Source: Halomonas borealis
GTDB lineage: Bacteria > Pseudomonadota > Gammaproteobacteria > Pseudomonadales > Halomonadaceae
Reading direction: 5' to 3'
Assembly (NCBI RefSeq): GCF_004798905.1
Contig: NZ_SDMO01000008.1
Location: 1 to 64,000, forward strand
DNA: 64,000 nt
Of the stretch, positions 19,392 to 27,867 are shown one piece after another. The stretch's first letter is position 1. Each line of letters begins with the position of its first letter. The notes under the pieces are model-generated. The model was not told where the DNA came from. It searched no databases and saw only the letters and a program-made list of their open reading frames with translations. The translations under genes were made by a program, and so were the position numbers.

Positions 19392-20633
19392 ATGCAGACG
19401 CACTTCACCGAGCAAGACCTGCAGCAGCCTCACCTTCGCGAGGCCGAACGCGTGCTGCGCAGCTGCGTGCACTGTGGCTTCTGCAACGCCACCTGCCCCA
19501 CCTACCAGCTGCTGGGCGACGAACGCGATGGCCCACGCGGACGCATCTACCTGATGAAGCAGATGCTGGAGAACCCCGAGGATGACAACGTCACCGAGCA
19601 GACTCGGCTGCACCTGGACCGCTGCCTGACCTGCCGCAGCTGCGAGACCACTTGCCCGTCCGGAGTCGAATACCACACGCTGCTCGACATCGGCCGCGCC
19701 GAGATCGAACGCCGCGCGCCACGCCCCGCCGCCGAGCGCGCGCTGCGCTTCGGCCTGCGCAAGGCGCTGGTCGACCCGACCCGCTTCCGGGCGCTGCTCA
19801 GGCTCGGCCAGGTATTCCGGCCGTTGACGCCCGGTGCGCTGCGCGACAAGCTGCCCGCCACGCCGGTGGATGCCGGCGAGCGCCCCGTGGGCGCTCGCCA
19901 TGAGCGCCAGATGCTGATCCTCGAAGGCTGCGTGCAACCGGGGCTCTCGCCCAACACCAACGCCGCCACCGCGCGGGTGCTCGACCGCCTCGGCATCGGC
20001 CTGACGCCGGCGCCGGAAGCCGGCTGCTGCGGGGCCATCGACTTCCACCTCAACGCCCAGGACGCCGGTCGCGCGCGGATGCGCGCCAACATCGATGCCT
20101 GGTGGCCGCATATCGAGAAAGAGGGCGAGACCGGGGTTGAAGCCATCGTCCAAACCGCCAGCGGCTGCGGCGCGATGGTCAAGGAGTACGCCGAGGTACT
20201 GGCCGACGATCCCGATTACGCCGAGAAGGCCGAGCGCATCAGCGCCCTGGCCAAGGACCTGGTGGAGGTGCTGGGCGACGAGGACACGGAGCGCCTGACA
20301 CTGCGCGAGCACAAGCGCCTGGCCTTCCACTGCCCCTGCACCCTGCAGCACGCCCAGAAGCTCGGCGGCAGCGTCGATGCCCTGCTCACCCGGCTCGGCT
20401 TCGCGCTGACCCCGGTACAGGACGCCCACCTGTGCTGCGGCTCGGCGGGCACCTACTCGGTGACCCAGCCCGAGCTCGCCACCGAGCTGCGCGACAACAA
20501 GCTCGACGCCCTGGAGGCCGGCGACCCGGAGGTGATCGTGACCGCCAATATCGGCTGCCAGACCCATCTGAACGGCGCCGGCCGCACGCCAGTCAGGCAC
20601 TGGATCGAAATCGTCGACGAAGCACTCGCATGA
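19392..20633 (+). CDS. glcF: Glycolate oxidase, iron-sulfur subunit GlcF
   Basis: This 413-residue electron-transfer subunit passes electrons from GlcDE towards the quinone pool. There are two [4Fe-4S] motifs: C25, C28, C31, C35 in SCVHCGFCNATCP, and C78, C81, C84, C88 in RCLTCRSCETTCPSG. Two CCG domains follow, visible as GCCGAIDFHL and LCCGSAGTY. The start codon follows the glcE stop after one base, with GGAG inside the glcE end, so translation is coupled. An imperfect hairpin lies after the gene (20695-20737). Confidence 0.96.
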   Translation: MQTHFTEQDLQQPHLREAERVLRSCVHCGFCNATCPTYQLLGDERDGPRGRIYLMKQMLENPEDDNVTEQTRLHLDRCLTCRSCETTCPSGVEYHTLLDIGRAEIERRAPRPAAERALRFGLRKALVDPTRFRALLRLGQVFRPLTPGALRDKLPATPVDAGERPVGARHERQMLILEGCVQPGLSPNTNAATARVLDRLGIGLTPAPEAGCCGAIDFHLNAQDAGRARMRANIDAWWPHIEKEGETGVEAIVQTASGCGAMVKEYAEVLADDPDYAEKAERISALAKDLVEVLGDEDTERLTLREHKRLAFHCPCTLQHAQKLGGSVDALLTRLGFALTPVQDAHLCCGSAGTYSVTQPELATELRDNKLDALEAGDPEVIVTANIGCQTHLNGAGRTPVRHWIEIVDEALA

Positions 20634-20694
20634 CGCCTGCCTGGCACGCATGACGAGGGACGACGGGGCAAGCCACAGGGGAAATCCTACGCCT

Positions 20695-20737
20695 GGGAGG
20701 GCGCCGGTAGCGTAAGCCGGTCTTCACGGCGCCTCCC
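20695..20737. other. Imperfect stem-loop after glcF
   Basis: GGAGG and CGCCG in the left arm (20696-20706) pair with CGGCG and CCTCC in the right arm (20727-20736), with a single-base bulge and a loop of about 20 bases. It may be a terminator or an mRNA-stabilising structure; no T-run follows. Confidence 0.4.
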
Positions 20738-20815
20738 CTAAGGCTTGCCGCCGCTAAAGCCCCGAGCCAGCCACATTCCCCACTAGCGTTTCATCCAACA
20801 AAAGGACGACCGAGA

Positions 20816-21217
20816 ATGAAGACCAAACCCGTACTGACCCTGGACGACGTCAATCTCCTGCTCGACGCCGCCGAGCAGGAAGCCACGACCAACGACTGGG
20901 CCGTGACCATCGCCGTGGCCGACGATGGCGGGCATTTGCTCGGCCTGCGTCGCCTGGACGGGGCGCCGCCCTTCAGCGCCGGCGTCGCCGGCGAGAAGGC
21001 ACGCAATGCCGCCATCGGCCGCAAGGACACCCAGGCCTTCGAGGACATGATCAACAACGGTCGCACCGCCTTCGTCACCGCGCCGATGCAGGCCCTGTTG
21101 GCGGGCGGCGTACCGGTGATCGTCGACGGCCAGGTCGCCGGCAGCATCGGCATCTCCGGCGTCAAGCCCGACCAGGACGTACAGGTCGCCAAGGCCGCCG
21201 TGGCGGCCCTGGCCTGA
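20816..21217 (+). CDS. GlcG/HbpS-like protein (DUF336)
   Basis: A 133-residue small alpha/beta protein of the GlcG/HbpS/PduO C-terminal family. Typical features are LLDAAEQEATTNDWAVTIAVAD with GGHLLGLRRLDGAPPFSAGV, KARNAAIGRKDTQAFED, and the Gly-rich AGGVPVIVDGQVAGSIGISG. The role is uncertain: relatives bind haem or cobalamin, or accompany glycolate oxidase genes as GlcG. It follows glcF by about 180 bp, suggesting the same functional cluster though possibly a separate transcript. A clear terminator follows at 21246-21281. Confidence 0.85.
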   Translation: MKTKPVLTLDDVNLLLDAAEQEATTNDWAVTIAVADDGGHLLGLRRLDGAPPFSAGVAGEKARNAAIGRKDTQAFEDMINNGRTAFVTAPMQALLAGGVPVIVDGQVAGSIGISGVKPDQDVQVAKAAVAALA

Positions 21218-21245
21218 CGGCCTCGAGCCACCTCGCGCGATCGAT

Positions 21246-21281
21246 GACCGCCCCTCGGCCAGGCCGGGGGGCGGTCGTTTT
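21246..21281 (+). terminator. Intrinsic terminator after the GlcG-like gene
   Basis: A 9-bp stem GACCGCCCC/GGGGCGGTC (21246-21254 and 21268-21276) is followed by GTTTTC. It is the expected end of the glycolate cluster. Confidence 0.8.
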
Positions 21282-21384
21282 CGGTCACAAGTTTGCATCA
21301 TCGGGAATTATTGCATAGATTTTGTATAGCATTCGCTGGATGCACGGATGCCTAACACGCCCATCACCGGACGAGAGGTACACC

Positions 21385-21693
21385 ATGAAACGTATCGCGA
21401 CTGCTGCCATCACCCTCAGCGCCCTGATGCTGTTTTCCGGCGGCGCCCTGGCGGCGCACCACGAGGAAGGCGAGATGGCCAACGAGCATGGCGTCGATAG
21501 CGCCAACGAGGTGGAACAAGACACCATGGATGGCCACAAGGACGCCATGAGCGATGAGGCCATCGTCGAAGAAGGCGGTACGGATAGCGCCAACGATCCG
21601 TCGAAAGAAACCGACACACATTCCGAGCACGACGTCGCCGACGACATGAACGACGCAGACGGCGTGGATTCTGCCAACGACCCCGAAGACTAA
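21385..21693 (+). CDS. Small acidic exported protein with DSAN repeats
   Basis: A 102-residue protein I do not recognise. The start at 21385 has GAGAGG upstream and opens a clear signal peptide, MKRIATAAITLSALMLFSGG, with likely cleavage after ALA at residue 23. The mature ~79 residues are extremely acidic and rich in Asp/Glu/Ser/Asn/His. They contain three spaced copies of DSAN (38-41, 67-70, 95-98), two of them continuing as DSANDP. This looks like a periplasmic or surface disordered protein, perhaps metal-binding given its His and acidic clusters. It has its own terminator (21726-21748), so it is probably monocistronic. Confidence 0.75.
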   Translation: MKRIATAAITLSALMLFSGGALAAHHEEGEMANEHGVDSANEVEQDTMDGHKDAMSDEAIVEEGGTDSANDPSKETDTHSEHDVADDMNDADGVDSANDPED

Positions 21694-21725
21694 AGGGCCG
21701 GCAAAACAGACACGAACGCTCCAAG

Positions 21726-21748
21726 ACCCGGCTACGGCCGGGTTTTTT
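21726..21748 (+). terminator. Intrinsic terminator after the DSAN-repeat gene
   Basis: The stem ACCCGGC (21726-21732) pairs with GCCGGGT (21737-21743), loop TACG, and is followed by six T residues. This is a textbook Rho-independent terminator. Confidence 0.88.
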
Positions 21749-21883
21749 CATGCCCCCCGGCGCGCCCTACCCGCCCCCCGCCATGCCATGCGGGCCGCCT
21801 GGCCGCGCGCCCTTATCCGCCTTATCATCGATGGTACCTTGCCGGTCGTCATCGACCGCTGCCTTCGCCGACTCGAGGATGCC

Positions 21884-22795
21884 ATGCCACCGTTCGTCTT
21901 CCTGCTGCCGCTCGGCGCGGTGCTGATCTGGTCGGGCAACATGACCGTCAACCAGCTGAGCGTCGACGCCATCGCCCCCAGCAGCATCGCCTTCCTGCGC
22001 TGGCTGCTGGCGCTCGCCGTGATGACGCCCTTCGTCGCTCCCGCCGCCTGGCAATACCGCGACACGCTGCGTCGCGAGTGGCCGAAGCTGGCGACACTGG
22101 GCCTGCTGGGCATGGGGCTGTGGCAGGGCCTGGCCTACATGGCCGCCGAGACGACCTCGGCCACCAACATGGGCATCCTGGCCGCCATGGTACCGCTGAT
22201 CACCGTGCTGCTCAGCGCCTTGATCCTGCGCGAGACGCCGAGCCTCGGCAGCATCGGCGGCGGTCTGCTGGCACTCGGCGGCGTCAGCGTGCTGCTGGGA
22301 CGTGGCGACCCGCTGTCGCTGCTCGAGCTCTCCGTGGCCGGCGGCGACGCGCTGATGATGGTCGCCGCGACCTGCTACGCGCTCTACGGCGTGATGCTCC
22401 GCCGCTGGACCCTCGACCTGCCCCCCTGGGTGCTGCTCTACGCCCAGGTGGTCTGCGCCGTGATCTGGCTGCTGCCGCCCTACCTGGCAGGCCCGATGAC
22501 GCCGGTCGGCGGCGACAATATCGGCCTGATCCTCTACGCCGGCATCCCTGCTTCCATCGTCACCACCTACCTGTGGATGCATGCCATTCGCCGCATCGGC
22601 GCCAACCGTGCCAGCATCTTCATCAACCTGATGCCACTGTTCAGCGCCCTCATCGCCATGCTCGTGTTGGACGAGAGCGTGGCCCGCTTCCACTTGCTGG
22701 GCGGCGCATTGATCCTCGCCGGGGTGCTGATGGCCCAGACGCTGACCCGCCCGCTGCTCCACCGGGCCCGCGGCACGCCCGGGCAGCCGGGCTAG
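21884..22795 (+). CDS. EamA-family (DMT) transporter
   Basis: A 303-residue inner-membrane protein with two EamA repeats and about ten hydrophobic helices; the family exports metabolites such as amino acids. The start at 21884 (MPPFVFLLPLGAVLIW) has GAGG six bases upstream; an in-frame ATG 32 codons earlier would add a charged leader. Typical EamA stretches are NMTVNQLSVDAIAPSSIAFL, ETTSATNMGILAAMVPLITV, and in repeat two RIGANRASIFINLMPLFSAL. The substrate is unknown. It is followed by a small zinc-finger gene on the same strand. Confidence 0.87.
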   Translation: MPPFVFLLPLGAVLIWSGNMTVNQLSVDAIAPSSIAFLRWLLALAVMTPFVAPAAWQYRDTLRREWPKLATLGLLGMGLWQGLAYMAAETTSATNMGILAAMVPLITVLLSALILRETPSLGSIGGGLLALGGVSVLLGRGDPLSLLELSVAGGDALMMVAATCYALYGVMLRRWTLDLPPWVLLYAQVVCAVIWLLPPYLAGPMTPVGGDNIGLILYAGIPASIVTTYLWMHAIRRIGANRASIFINLMPLFSALIAMLVLDESVARFHLLGGALILAGVLMAQTLTRPLLHRARGTPGQPG

Positions 22796-22844
22796 GCGCT
22801 CGAGACACACGCAAGACACCACCACACGTAGGGGGGGCACCGAC

Positions 22845-23111
22845 ATGGCAGGCGGCTGGTCGAAGGATGGTGATGTTCAGCAACAGATCGACGACAGCGT
22901 GCGCGATGAGTTGGAACGGGCTCGGCGCGACATGCCGCGGGGCGAGAGCGCCCACCACTGCGACGAATGTGGCGAGCCGATTCCCGAGGCGCGACGCCAG
23001 GCCGTTCCCGGGGTACGGCTGTGCCTCGCCTGCCAGGCCGAGCGCGATGCGCACTCGGGGCCAGGCGGCGGCGTCAATCGCCGCGGCAGCAAGGACAGCC
23101 AGCTACGCTGA
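22845..23111 (+). CDS. Small DksA/TraR-type C4 zinc-finger protein
   Basis: An 88-residue cytosolic protein with a C4 zinc finger of the DksA/TraR type: C39 and C42 in HHCDECGEPIPEARR, and C60 and C63 in LCLACQAE. The N-terminal ~30 residues are a short charged helix, and the full coiled-coil of DksA is absent, so it resembles YbiI/TraR-sized proteins rather than DksA itself. Such proteins can bind the RNA polymerase secondary channel, but this is not shown here. A G-rich stretch (GGGGGG) provides the ribosome-binding site. Confidence 0.85.
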   Translation: MAGGWSKDGDVQQQIDDSVRDELERARRDMPRGESAHHCDECGEPIPEARRQAVPGVRLCLACQAERDAHSGPGGGVNRRGSKDSQLR

Positions 23112-23236
23112 GGCGCTAGCATACCGGCCCGGGAGTGATGCCTCTCGACAACGAACCACCGCCGCCACGCCTGTCGGCGCCGGCGCGACGGGCTGCTAAA
23201 CTGCGAGTTTCGTTATCCGACCGGAGAGCCCGCGGC

Positions 23237-24811
23237 ATGTCCCTCGATGACCTGCATCTCAATCTGCGCAACCTGACGCAGGACGACTATCCGCAGCTCA
23301 AGACGCTGATGGATGCCGTCTACCATGATATCGGCGGCGCCTGGCCCGAGCTCACCATCGACAAGCTGATCGAGGCGTTCCCGGACGGCCAGATCGTCAT
23401 CGAGGACGATGGCCGCCTGGTCGGCGTGGCGTTGACCGTGCAGGTCGACTACGACGACTTCTCCAACCCCCACCAGTACGACGACCTGATCGGCCAGCGC
23501 GAGATCATCCTCAACGACGCCGAGGGTGACGCCATGTACGGCCTCGACGTGCTGATCCATCCGGACTACCGCGGCTACCGCCTCGGCCGGCGGCTCTACG
23601 AGGCGCGCAAGGAACTGTGCAAGTCGCTGAACCTGCGCGCGATCCTGGCCGGCGGGCGTATCCCGCAGTACCACCAGTACGCCGCTGAGCTCTCCCCGGC
23701 GGAATACATCGACAAGGTCGCCCGCAAGGAGATCCACGACCCCATCCTGTCGTTCCAGCTGGCCAACGACTTCCAGGTCAAACGCCTGCTACGCAAGTAC
23801 CTGCCCGAGGACGCGAAGTCCCAGGGCTACGCGACCCTGCTGGAGTGGAACAACATCCTCTTCGAGCCCGCCGAACGGGTACTGGAGAGCCGCCGCACCC
23901 AGGTGCGGGTCGGCGCCGTGCAGTGGCAGATGCGCGAGTTCGACTCGGTGGAGGCGGTGCTGCAACAGGTCGAGTACTTCGTCGACGCCCTGGCCGACTA
24001 CCAGAGCGACTTCGCGGTCTTCCCGGAACTGTTCAACGCGCCGCTGATGGGCCTTCAGGATCGCGCCGCCCAGCAGGACCAGCTGGCCGCCATCCGCTTC
24101 CTGGCCGGCTTCACCGAGCGCTTCAAGACCGAGCTGTCACGCATGGCGGTGGCCTACAACATCAACATCGTGGCCGGCTCGATGATCGAGGTGGGCGAGC
24201 AGGACCGGCTCTACAACGTCGCCTACCTGTGCCACCGCGACGGCTCCGTCGAGCGTCAGGCCAAGCTGCACATCACGCCCCAGGAGCGCCGCGACTGGGT
24301 GATCGAGGGCGGCGACGAACTGCAGGTATTCGATACCGACGCCGGCCGGGTCGGCATCCAGATCTGCTACGACGTCGAGTTCCCCGAGCTCTCGCGGCTG
24401 CTCGCCGAACAGGACATGGATATCCTGTTCGTGCCGTTCTGGACCGATACCAAGAACGGCTACCTGCGGGTGCGCCACTGCGCCCAGGCGCGGGCCATCG
24501 AGAACGAATGCTACGTGGTGCTGTGCGGCAGCGTCGGTAACGTTCCCTCGATCGAGAACCTCGACATCCAGTACGCCCAGTCCTCGGTCTTCTCGCCCTC
24601 GGACTTCTCCTTCCCCCACGACGCCGTGCTCGCCGAGACCACACCCAATACCGAGATGATCATGTTCTCCGACCTCGACCTGAACCGCCTCAAGGTGGTG
24701 CGCAACGAGGGCTCGGTGACCAACCTCAAGGACCGCCGCCAGGACCTGTTCGACCTGCGCCTGCGCGACTGGTCATGGAAGTCCGGCGGCCGCGACGTGG
24801 AGGACAGCTGA
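23237..24811 (+). CDS. GNAT acetyltransferase-carbon/nitrogen hydrolase fusion
   Basis: A 524-residue two-domain protein. Residues ~1-215 form a GNAT domain with the acetyl-CoA loop YRGYRLGRRLYE (111-122). Residues ~222-510 form a nitrilase-superfamily domain with its triad intact: E264 in VFPELFN, K343 in QAKLHIT, C377 in QICYDVEFPE. The start at 23237 has GGAGAG upstream; the earlier in-frame ATG at 23135 lacks a conserved extension. The fusion is known in bacterial genomes, but I know of no established substrate. It probably deamidates or amide-cleaves a small molecule that the GNAT half acetylates. A four-base gap separates it from mtfA. Confidence 0.9.
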   Translation: MSLDDLHLNLRNLTQDDYPQLKTLMDAVYHDIGGAWPELTIDKLIEAFPDGQIVIEDDGRLVGVALTVQVDYDDFSNPHQYDDLIGQREIILNDAEGDAMYGLDVLIHPDYRGYRLGRRLYEARKELCKSLNLRAILAGGRIPQYHQYAAELSPAEYIDKVARKEIHDPILSFQLANDFQVKRLLRKYLPEDAKSQGYATLLEWNNILFEPAERVLESRRTQVRVGAVQWQMREFDSVEAVLQQVEYFVDALADYQSDFAVFPELFNAPLMGLQDRAAQQDQLAAIRFLAGFTERFKTELSRMAVAYNINIVAGSMIEVGEQDRLYNVAYLCHRDGSVERQAKLHITPQERRDWVIEGGDELQVFDTDAGRVGIQICYDVEFPELSRLLAEQDMDILFVPFWTDTKNGYLRVRHCAQARAIENECYVVLCGSVGNVPSIENLDIQYAQSSVFSPSDFSFPHDAVLAETTPNTEMIMFSDLDLNRLKVVRNEGSVTNLKDRRQDLFDLRLRDWSWKSGGRDVEDS

Positions 24812-24815
24812 GGCC

Positions 24816-25622
24816 GTGTTGGAACGGTTCAAGCGCTGGCGGGCGGCGCGCTTCGCGGCGCGTCACCCCTTCCCTGCGGCCGAGTGGGCCGAGGCCCGGG
24901 CACGCCTGCCGCTGCTCGGCGCGCTGCCCGACGAGGCCGCCGAACGCCTGGGGCATCGCGCCTGGCGCTTCGCCCATGCCAAGCGGCTGAGCCGCCACCC
25001 CGAGCTGGACGCGAGCATCGACTTCGACGCCCCGGCGCGGCTGGCCATCGCCGCCCAGGGCTGCCTGCTGACGCTCGGCTGGGACGACGCCACCCATCGC
25101 CAGGCCTTCGCCGGGCTCCACGAGATCCTGATCGTCCCCGATGCCTTCCATCGCCGGGTCGAGGAACTCGACGAGTTCGGCGTGATGCACGAGTACGACG
25201 ACGAACGCGCCGGCGAGACCTCCCACCAGGGGCCGGTGGTGGTGGCCTACCCGGACCTGATGGAAAGCGGGTGTCGGGATGGCTTCAACGTGCTGATCCA
25301 CGAATTGGCCCACAAGATCGACATGGCCAACTCCCTGGACGCCGACGGCTTCCCGCCGCTGCCCGGCGACATGGACCCGCACGACTGGCACCGGGTATTC
25401 ACCGCCGTGTGGGACGACCTCCAGGCACATCTCGCGCGTGGCGAGCCCACGCCCATCGACGACTACGCCGCCAGCCATCCCGGCGAATGCTTCGCGGTCG
25501 CCTGTGAATACTTCTTCACCGCGCCCGAGGCACTGCACGCCGCCTACCCCGAGCTCTACGCCCTGCTCGGCCGCTACTTCCGCCAGCACCCGCTGGCCTG
25601 GTGTCCCTCCGCCCCCGGCTGA
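24816..25622 (+). CDS. mtfA: M90-family zinc peptidase, MtfA-like
   Basis: A 268-residue cytosolic zinc metallopeptidase of the MtfA family. The HExxH site is present as H162-E163-x-x-H166 in LIHELAHKIDM, with a glutamate in CEYFF (near 231) as a possible third ligand. The family motif QGPVVVAYPDL precedes it. It begins with GTG at 24816, four bases after the upstream stop, so it is probably cotranscribed with the GNAT-nitrilase gene. In E. coli, MtfA interacts with the Mlc repressor and affects glucose uptake; whether that holds here is unknown. Confidence 0.9.
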   Translation: MLERFKRWRAARFAARHPFPAAEWAEARARLPLLGALPDEAAERLGHRAWRFAHAKRLSRHPELDASIDFDAPARLAIAAQGCLLTLGWDDATHRQAFAGLHEILIVPDAFHRRVEELDEFGVMHEYDDERAGETSHQGPVVVAYPDLMESGCRDGFNVLIHELAHKIDMANSLDADGFPPLPGDMDPHDWHRVFTAVWDDLQAHLARGEPTPIDDYAASHPGECFAVACEYFFTAPEALHAAYPELYALLGRYFRQHPLAWCPSAPG

Positions 25623-25624
25623 GC

Positions 25625-26512
25625 CTAGGGGCGACCCGCCGGCGCGCCATCGAGATGTCCCACCAACCATTCCCACAACCGCGTCGCCTCCGGGCGTGGC
25701 CGCCGACGCACCGGACGCACCAGCCAGAAGCCTTCGCCGCTGGGCAACGCCGGTTCTAGCGCCACCGCCAGGTCATCGCGTTCCTCCACCAGCCGTCGAT
25801 GGGTCAGGGCGACACCCGCGCCACTGGCGGCCAGCGCCAGGCTCATCACCTGGTTGTCGCAGGTGAGGGCCGCGCAACGCGATTCCAGCCCCGAGGCCCC
25901 CACGGCCTCCAGCCAGCTCGGCCAGCCCACCGCGAAGCCCACCGCATGCAGCAGGGTCTGGCCGGCCAGGTCCGCCGGCACCCTGAGGCGCTCGGCCAGC
26001 GCCGGGGCGCACACCGGGATCATCATCTCGTCGCCCAGCGACAGCGCCTCGACCCCCGACCAGTCGCCATGACCATAGCGAATCTCCAGGTCGGCGCCCT
26101 CGGGGCCGAAGTCGTCCGGCCAGATGGCGCTGACCAGGCGCAGCGGGATCTCGGGATGCTCATGGCAGAAGGCCGACAGGCGGGGCGCCAGCCAGTTCTG
26201 CTGCACCACCGGGGTGGTGCGCAGGGTCACCGGGGTCTCGCCGGCCTCGCCGAACACCTCCTGGGTGCCCTCGACCAGCCGCGTGAAGGCATCCTGCAGG
26301 CTCGGCAACCAGGCTTGGCCGGCCGGCGTCAGGCTCAGGCTGCGCGGGTGGCGAACGAACAGCCGCTGGCCCAACCGATCCTCGAGCAGGCGCACCCGCT
26401 GGCTGATCGCGGCCTGGGTCACGCCGAGCTCATGGCCGGCGGCGGTGAAGCTCAGGGTACGGGCGGCGGCCTCGAAGGCCTGCAACCAGGCCAAGGGGGG
26501 AAGCGTGCTCAT
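25625..26512 (-). CDS. LysR-family regulator (GcvA-like)
   Basis: A 295-residue LysR regulator. The HTH lies in residues ~20-40, with AAGHELGVTQAAISQRVRLLE, and the effector domain follows. The start MSTLPPLAWLQAFEAAART is preferred; an ATG five codons upstream is possible. The N terminus PPLAWLQAFEAAARTLSFTAA is typical of the GcvA-like subgroup. It is divergent from the gamma-butyrobetaine dioxygenase gene across about 107 bp. That spacer holds ATAAGTTTTAT and the palindrome GATTAATC (26553-26560), so it likely regulates the betaine/carnitine genes. It is tail-to-tail with mtfA, two bases apart. Confidence 0.87.
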   Translation of the reverse strand: MSTLPPLAWLQAFEAAARTLSFTAAGHELGVTQAAISQRVRLLEDRLGQRLFVRHPRSLSLTPAGQAWLPSLQDAFTRLVEGTQEVFGEAGETPVTLRTTPVVQQNWLAPRLSAFCHEHPEIPLRLVSAIWPDDFGPEGADLEIRYGHGDWSGVEALSLGDEMMIPVCAPALAERLRVPADLAGQTLLHAVGFAVGWPSWLEAVGASGLESRCAALTCDNQVMSLALAASGAGVALTHRRLVEERDDLAVALEPALPSGEGFWLVRPVRRRPRPEATRLWEWLVGHLDGAPAGRP

Positions 26513-26619
26513 GAAAAAGCCTGTCATAAGTTTTATCGGGTCATAGCCGCCAGATTAATCGTTTGTCGCCACGCCGGCCAGCCGCCATCCTCTCGACATT
26601 CCACCCCGAGGAGGCCGAC

Positions 26620-27792
26620 ATGAGCCCGACGCCGATCGCCGCGACACGCCCCACCCTGCCGATGGGTGAGCTCACCGACCATGCCCGCGGCCCGAGCCTG
26701 GTCGAGGCCAGCCCCGGCGACGACCGTCTGGCCTTGCGCTGGGACGACGACGCCCGCGCCCGCTTCCCGCTGACCTGGCTGCGCGACCACTGCGCGTGTG
26801 CCGAATGCCGCCACCCGCTGACCCGTGAGCGCCTCTACATGGGCCTCGAGGTGCCGGAGAGCGCCCCCGCGACAGGCCTCGAGGACGGCAACCTGACGCT
26901 GCACTGGGCCGATGGCCATGTCAGCCGCTACGATGCCGGCTGGTTGTACCAACGCCGCCCCGGCGAGGTTCGCCACGACCCGGTACCGACACGCCAACCC
27001 TGGGCCGTGGGCTTTCGCCCCGTGCATGTCGCCCATGGCGACTTCGCCGCCGGCGCCGACGGCGAGCGCGCCTGGCTCCGCGCCCTGCTGCGCGACGGCC
27101 TGGTACTGCTCGACGACGGCCCGCTGGCCGACGAAGAGGTCAGCCGCCTGGCCGCACGCATCGGCCCGCTGCGCGCCACCAACTTCGGCGCCCGCTTCGA
27201 CGTGCGCTCCAAGCCCAATCCCAACAACGCCGCCTACACGGCCATCGGCCTGGCGCTGCACAGCGACCTGCCCAACTGGCGCCAGCCGCCGGACATCCAG
27301 CTGCTCTATTGCCTGGAGAACGACGCCGAGGGTGGCGAATCGACCTTCGTCGACGGCTTCGCCGCCGCCGAGACCCTGCGCCGCCAGGCTCCCGAGGCCT
27401 TTCGCCTCCTCGCCGAGACGTCGATCGACTTCCGCTTCCAGGACGAGGACCACGACATCGTCTGGTGCGCCCCTCTGCTGAGCCTCGACGCGGCCGGCCG
27501 GGTCACCGAGGTACGCCTCAACAACTGGATCCGCGACACCCTGCGCCTGCCGCTCGAGGAGATCGACGCCTGGTACGACGCCTACCGCGTCTTCTGGCGA
27601 CTCGTCCAGGACCCACAGCACCGGCTCGAGTTCGCCCTGGCCCCCGGCCAGATGGTGGCCTTCGACAACCGCCGCGTGCTGCATGGCCGCCGCGCCTTCG
27701 ACCCGAACACCGGCCGCCGCCACCTTCAGGGCACTTACCTCGACCTGGACATGTGCGAGTCGCGGCTACGGGTGCTGGCACGCCAGCGCTGA
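26620..27792 (+). CDS. Gamma-butyrobetaine dioxygenase (BBOX/TauD superfamily)
   Basis: A 390-residue Fe(II)/2-oxoglutarate dioxygenase. GAGGAGG five bases before the ATG fixes the start. The N-terminal DUF971 zinc domain has C58, C60 and C63 in DHCACAECRHPLT plus H100, matching the zinc ligands of BBOX1. Iron ligands fit H214 and D216 in LALHSDLPNW and H355 in NRRVLHGRRAF, with a following arginine for 2-oxoglutarate. The expected reaction is gamma-butyrobetaine to L-carnitine; some bacterial relatives hydroxylate other trimethylammonium compounds. The adjacent betaine-type binding protein supports a quaternary amine substrate. Confidence 0.88.
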   Translation: MSPTPIAATRPTLPMGELTDHARGPSLVEASPGDDRLALRWDDDARARFPLTWLRDHCACAECRHPLTRERLYMGLEVPESAPATGLEDGNLTLHWADGHVSRYDAGWLYQRRPGEVRHDPVPTRQPWAVGFRPVHVAHGDFAAGADGERAWLRALLRDGLVLLDDGPLADEEVSRLAARIGPLRATNFGARFDVRSKPNPNNAAYTAIGLALHSDLPNWRQPPDIQLLYCLENDAEGGESTFVDGFAAAETLRRQAPEAFRLLAETSIDFRFQDEDHDIVWCAPLLSLDAAGRVTEVRLNNWIRDTLRLPLEEIDAWYDAYRVFWRLVQDPQHRLEFALAPGQMVAFDNRRVLHGRRAFDPNTGRRHLQGTYLDLDMCESRLRVLARQR

Positions 27793-27867
27793 GCCACCCT
27801 CAACACGCCGTGGCGCCGGCGGCTTTCCCCCCACGCGCCACGGCCCTCACCCTGACAAGGAGATCGC

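Noticed and set aside
21312..21331. TTTTGTATAGCATT near the DSAN-repeat gene as a sixth GntR operator
   Set aside because: It lacks the second half of the palindrome (TATAGC instead of TATACA) and is better explained as a promoter -10 region; the gene has no link to purine use.
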